Below, piece by piece: positions 5,360 through 8,248 of a stretch of 8,248 nt of DNA (position 1 is the first letter of the stretch; the number at the start of each line of letters is the position of its first letter). The notes under the pieces were generated by a model that saw only the letters and a program-made list of their open reading frames with translations, was not told where the DNA came from and did not search any database. This DNA is from Alphaproteobacteria bacterium (lineage in GTDB: Bacteria; Pseudomonadota; Alphaproteobacteria; Micavibrionales; SZUA-601): positions 1 to 8,248 of the forward strand of contig QKJH01000191.1 in assembly GCA_003250865.1 (NCBI GenBank), in the 5' to 3' direction. Made by a program: the position numbers and the translations under genes.

Positions 5360-6715
5360 TTAGACAGGCAGTTCTTCGATTAAAAACCCCGGAGGTGCGT
5401 GATGCGAAAGGCTACCGCCCTGTTGACCCAAACGGACAATTTCACTATTTCCCCAGACAAATGTATTAAACGCACCGCATCCCGGCGTAAAGGCCTGCCA
5501 TTCAAGTGCCTGATACCCCGTACTGGAACATATCCAGCATGGCCGTGGGGGAGCGGCTACCGCTTTTTCTTCCCATGTCAGGATGGCCTGTTCATTATTG
5601 TCAGTCAATTGTTCAAGACGTATCATCAACTGATAGGCGCGTACATCTGCACCACGCTCAATTGCTCCTGTAAGGTAGCTACGGGCAAGTCCCCACAATT
5701 TATTATCCAACGCAACCTTACCTAATTGAATTAAGCGTTCGCAATCATGTGGATGCGACTTGGTAAAGCTCTCAATCTCGGTCACACCGCCTTTTCCTCC
5801 TATAAACCGCATATATTCTTGTAAAATAATTGGATGAGGTTGATTCTTCCACGCCTTCTTCAAAACGGACAGGGCCGCTTTCTTTTTGGCAAAATGATCC
5901 AATAAACGGGTATAGGTAATAACAGACGGAGCAAATGTCGGGTCAGCCTTATAGGCCTTCTCAACAAAAACGCGCTGTTGCTTACGATTATGGTCTTTTA
6001 AGGCCTCTTCCCCTTGCGCCAAATAAAGAGCGCTGCGCCACTGTATAAAGGTTGATTTGTCAAGAACACCCTGTTTATATGCCTTGGGCAAAAGCGCATG
6101 CGCCTGTTTCCAGTTGCGTTTGAATATTTCCAGTTCCAGAAGAAGAAAAATAACCCAAGACCGCTTTGGTTGAAGAGTGTACGCCTTACGTACAAGGGAT
6201 AATGCCTCAGCCGTATTGCCATTTTTTATGGCTTGTGACAAAAGTCCGCGAATCCCGAAAAATACACCATCTTTATGTTCAAGAAGCCTGAGAAAGATTT
6301 CCCGCGTTGTAACACTGTCACCATTCAAATTGGCACTTTGCGCTCTGAGTAACAGGGACAACGTCACATCCGGCAGACGCTTTTCCGCTTCACGGGCATA
6401 ATGTGCCGAAGATTTGGCGTCCCCGCTTGCCAAAGCCAGAAATCCTTTGGTAATGGCTTGATACCCTTTATTACGACTTTTCTCATGGGCATAATCCTGC
6501 ATCACTTTTGGTAAGGCAATAAATTGTCGCCAGAGATGATATATCCCGGCAAATACCAGAAAAGCCAATGTTAGAAGAACAAAAACAAAGCTGGTATTCG
6601 CGCGGATGACATACTCGCCCCATTCCAGATGAATCGCTCCCTGATGACTAACCAGCCAAACAGCGACAAAAGTCAAAAGCGTAAGCTTCGTAAAAAACAG
6701 CAGCATCCGGAACAT
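5360..6715 (-). CDS. hemY: HemY-type tetratricopeptide membrane protein of the heme operon
   Basis: The N-terminus matches the HemY_N family (PF07219): two membrane segments (about 4-22 and 41-60) flank the stretch with HLEWGEYVIRANTSF, followed by the LWRQFIALPKVM region and a long array of TPR-like helices (about 85-380). In proteobacteria this gene follows hemC/hemD/hemX or mic60; its exact role in heme synthesis is unsettled, and it is not the protoporphyrinogen oxidase also called HemY in Bacillus. From the ATG at 6715 the protein has 451 residues; this start is chosen because AAAGGA (6730-6725) lies 9 bases upstream, whereas the in-frame TTG at 6724 touches that site. The C-terminus (PCWICSSTGYQALEW, then FTPGCGAFNTFVW) resembles the Cys-rich knuckle of alphaproteobacterial HemY, but only Cys393, Cys396 and Cys413 are present and Thr399 and Thr410 occupy the expected places of two ligands. 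It lies 22 bases after the Mic60 gene, so co-transcription is likely. Confidence 0.9.
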   Translation of the reverse strand: MFRMLLFFTKLTLLTFVAVWLVSHQGAIHLEWGEYVIRANTSFVFVLLTLAFLVFAGIYHLWRQFIALPKVMQDYAHEKSRNKGYQAITKGFLALASGDAKSSAHYAREAEKRLPDVTLSLLLRAQSANLNGDSVTTREIFLRLLEHKDGVFFGIRGLLSQAIKNGNTAEALSLVRKAYTLQPKRSWVIFLLLELEIFKRNWKQAHALLPKAYKQGVLDKSTFIQWRSALYLAQGEEALKDHNRKQQRVFVEKAYKADPTFAPSVITYTRLLDHFAKKKAALSVLKKAWKNQPHPIILQEYMRFIGGKGGVTEIESFTKSHPHDCERLIQLGKVALDNKLWGLARSYLTGAIERGADVRAYQLMIRLEQLTDNNEQAILTWEEKAVAAPPRPCWICSSTGYQALEWQAFTPGCGAFNTFVWGNSEIVRLGQQGGSLSHHAPPGFLIEELPV

Positions 6716-6737
6716 AGAGAACAATCCTTTGCTGTTC

Positions 6738-8248
6738 TTACGGCGTCATTTTCAGATTATAACCGCTATCTTTCAGGTATTTTGGAACAGGGGCTTTTAT
6801 TTTACGCGGATCCTTGAATTTTAACTGAGCCGCATCTCGCGTTGCATCCAACCAGGGGCGAATAACGCCGTTCATGTATTCGGACGGAATATACTCACCC
6901 AATGCTGTTTCAAGCTGATTGATAAACGTGTTGGCAATTTGTGTAACAGCCAGTTTTTCAGTCACAGGAATAGCCACTTTGGCCGCACCGGCATCCAGTT
7001 TGGACAATTCATCCTGAGCAGCTTTGAGCTGGTTTGTTTCCAAATAGAATTTGGCACGTTTCAAAACATCGGCTGTGTTATTACCTTTGGGCAAATCACC
7101 TTTCTTATGAACGGAAATCAACTTGTTAAGCTCCAGCTTTGCTTTTTCGCCCGCGGACATGTTTTTATATTCCGAGCTAGCCGAAAGAATATCACCTGAA
7201 AGCATATCCAGCGTTTTAGCTATTTCTTTTGACTGGGGAATACCTGTTTCTGCAAAAGGTTTTAGCTGGGTAATTGTTTGCGATAATTGGGGATTATTGC
7301 TCATAAAAGCACTCAAAATTTGCAGTTCTGTACCAAAAGAGCCACCATTTTCAAAAGCGGTGGCGATACCGCCCGTGGATTCGACAAGACTGGCCATAGC
7401 CTCTTCCTGCAAATCTACCGTATCTTCTTCAACAACGGTTTCAATGCTTGGCTGTGCTGGTTCGGAAACATACGGCTGTTGTGCCAAAGCATCATCCAGC
7501 GCTATATCCGATTGCATGGTGTCAAGCTTATTGCCTACCGTTTCAACCATCTGACGAATATCGGATAGGGCACCTGTTGTATCCTCACCATAGGCCTGTT
7601 CAGCCTGATCGACCATCGTACGTAGCTGGTTATTGGATTCTTGCAAAGAAAGCAGTGTTTGTTCCATGTCAAACATTCTTACCGACTGACTTGCACTATC
7701 GTCCGCCTCCTGACGCAAGGCAACAAGCTCTTCTTGCATCGCGCGCGTTGTGGTTGCCAACTCAAACATTCTGTCCGCCATGGTATCAATGGTCTCTTTA
7801 TATTGATCCAGCTGCTGCGTCATGGCGATATTCTGTTCTGCATAATAATCTGCCATGGCATCTTCTTCACGTTCCGGCAGAATATCCGGTGCAAAGAAAA
7901 GAATACCAATGATAAGCAATGTCAAACAAATGCTGACAACCGAAACCATAAAGGCACCGGCAACATTGATTTTATTTTCAGGTCTGAAGGAATATTCAGG
8001 CAGAGGGCGCGGGGCAAACTGTCCCCCACCGGCCGTCCCCGAAGAGCGACGATTATCGGCTGATTCTTCAAACTCATGGCCGGTGATACGGCCTGATTCA
8101 GCCTCCAGCTTTTCGGAAGAGCTCATTTCTTGACGCATCATGTTCAAAAGGGGAATAACCTTCCCTCCCAAATTATAATGTAACGCAGCAGATTCAACAG
8201 CATCGAAGCGCTGTGAAGGAATTGTTCCGCGTTTAGCCCATCCTTGTA
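6738..8248 (-). CDS. Mic60/mitofilin-like inner-membrane protein (COG4223), 5' end unresolved at window edge
   Basis: Bacterial Mic60 homologues are bitopic inner-membrane proteins that shape membranes and, in alphaproteobacteria, sit beside hemY; mitochondrial Mic60 descends from them. Counting from the ATG at 8141 (467 residues), there is a charged disordered start with Pro and Gly (1-57), one membrane segment (about 59-84, INVAGAFMVSVV ... ILFFAP), a coiled coil (about 95-210), an acidic linker, and a C-terminal mitofilin-type helical domain (about 260-420) with the typical FGTELQILSAF, LKPFAETGIP and LISVHKKGDL segments. The start is unsure: ATGs at 8141, 8138 and 8126 lack the Shine-Dalgarno sites seen in the neighbouring genes, and the frame continues open for 35 more codons to the edge without any in-frame ATG or GTG. 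Base use at first codon positions (G-rich) favours this frame as coding there. So the gene may start upstream or be fused to the preceding gene; an alternative is a start at 8141 coupled to a gene ending in another frame (TGA at 8146-8144). Confidence 0.82.
   Translation of the reverse strand, partial: QGWAKRGTIPSQRFDAVESAALHYNLGGKVIPLLNMMRQEMSSSEKLEAESGRITGHEFEESADNRRSSGTAGGGQFAPRPLPEYSFRPENKINVAGAFMVSVVSICLTLLIIGILFFAPDILPEREEDAMADYYAEQNIAMTQQLDQYKETIDTMADRMFELATTTRAMQEELVALRQEADDSASQSVRMFDMEQTLLSLQESNNQLRTMVDQAEQAYGEDTTGALSDIRQMVETVGNKLDTMQSDIALDDALAQQPYVSEPAQPSIETVVEEDTVDLQEEAMASLVESTGGIATAFENGGSFGTELQILSAFMSNNPQLSQTITQLKPFAETGIPQSKEIAKTLDMLSGDILSASSEYKNMSAGEKAKLELNKLISVHKKGDLPKGNNTADVLKRAKFYLETNQLKAAQDELSKLDAGAAKVAIPVTEKLAVTQIANTFINQLETALGEYIPSEYMNGVIRPWLDATRDAAQLKFKDPRKIKAPVPKYLKDSGYNLKMTP

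Noticed and set aside
7123..8133. Several overlapping plus-strand frames of 86-154 codons opposite the Mic60 gene
   Set aside because: Their products are low-complexity or Cys/Ser/Arg-rich without domains, overlap each other in different frames and run antisense to the mitofilin-type protein.
8144..8248. Minus-strand frame open from the right edge and ending in TGA 8146-8144, two bases before the ATG at 8141
   Set aside because: It could be the tail of an upstream gene coupled to Mic60, but its 34 residues are unusually rich in Leu, Ile and Trp, use rare-looking codons (ATA, AGG, CTA) and have few G at first codon positions. The Mic60 frame looks more like coding sequence here. Not excluded, only less likely.

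Overview
The window looks like a chromosomal piece of an alphaproteobacterium with moderate GC. The main reason is the right-hand side, where a mitofilin/Mic60-like (COG4223) gene lies directly upstream of hemY; this is the usual arrangement at the end of the alphaproteobacterial heme operon (hemC-hemD-mic60-hemY). An rlmE gene next to guaB at the left fits the same group. The genus cannot be fixed from sequence alone. Almost every gene has a purine-rich Shine-Dalgarno site (AAGGA, AAAGGA or similar), which helps to choose starts.

Layout. Positions 1-2262 (+ strand): the 3' part of rlmE (23S rRNA 2'-O-methyltransferase, cut by the left edge), then complete guaB (IMP dehydrogenase), which ends in a probable intrinsic terminator. 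Positions 2270-3160 (- strand): a membrane-anchored DUF1223-type thioredoxin-fold protein, convergent with guaB; the guaB terminator is buried inside its last codons. Positions 3161-3468: a 308-base AT-rich intergenic stretch with a possible promoter and a short perfect hairpin. Positions 3469-3633 (+): a 54-residue secreted or membrane-associated peptide of unknown function, followed by a very clear terminator. Positions 3704-4693 (-) and 4807-5355 (+): two divergent L,D-transpeptidases (YkuD fold), one with a LysM-like segment and one short YafK-like form, sharing an intergenic region with a 13-bp palindrome. Positions 5360-6715 (-): hemY, convergent with the second transpeptidase with only 4 bases between stops. 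Positions 6738 to the right edge (-): a Mic60/mitofilin-like membrane protein whose reading frame stays open to the window end.

How the genes work together: rlmE and guaB are housekeeping (ribosome maturation, GMP synthesis). The middle block is cell-envelope: two peptidoglycan cross-link/attachment enzymes, a periplasmic thiol-type protein and a tiny exported peptide. The right block is the tail of a heme/inner-membrane operon. I see no mobile element, CRISPR array, tRNA or rRNA. The points most worth a second look are the orphan secreted peptide gene, the loss of two putative zinc ligands in HemY, the open frame joining Mic60 to upstream sequence (possible HemD-Mic60 fusion), and the terminator embedded in an opposing gene.
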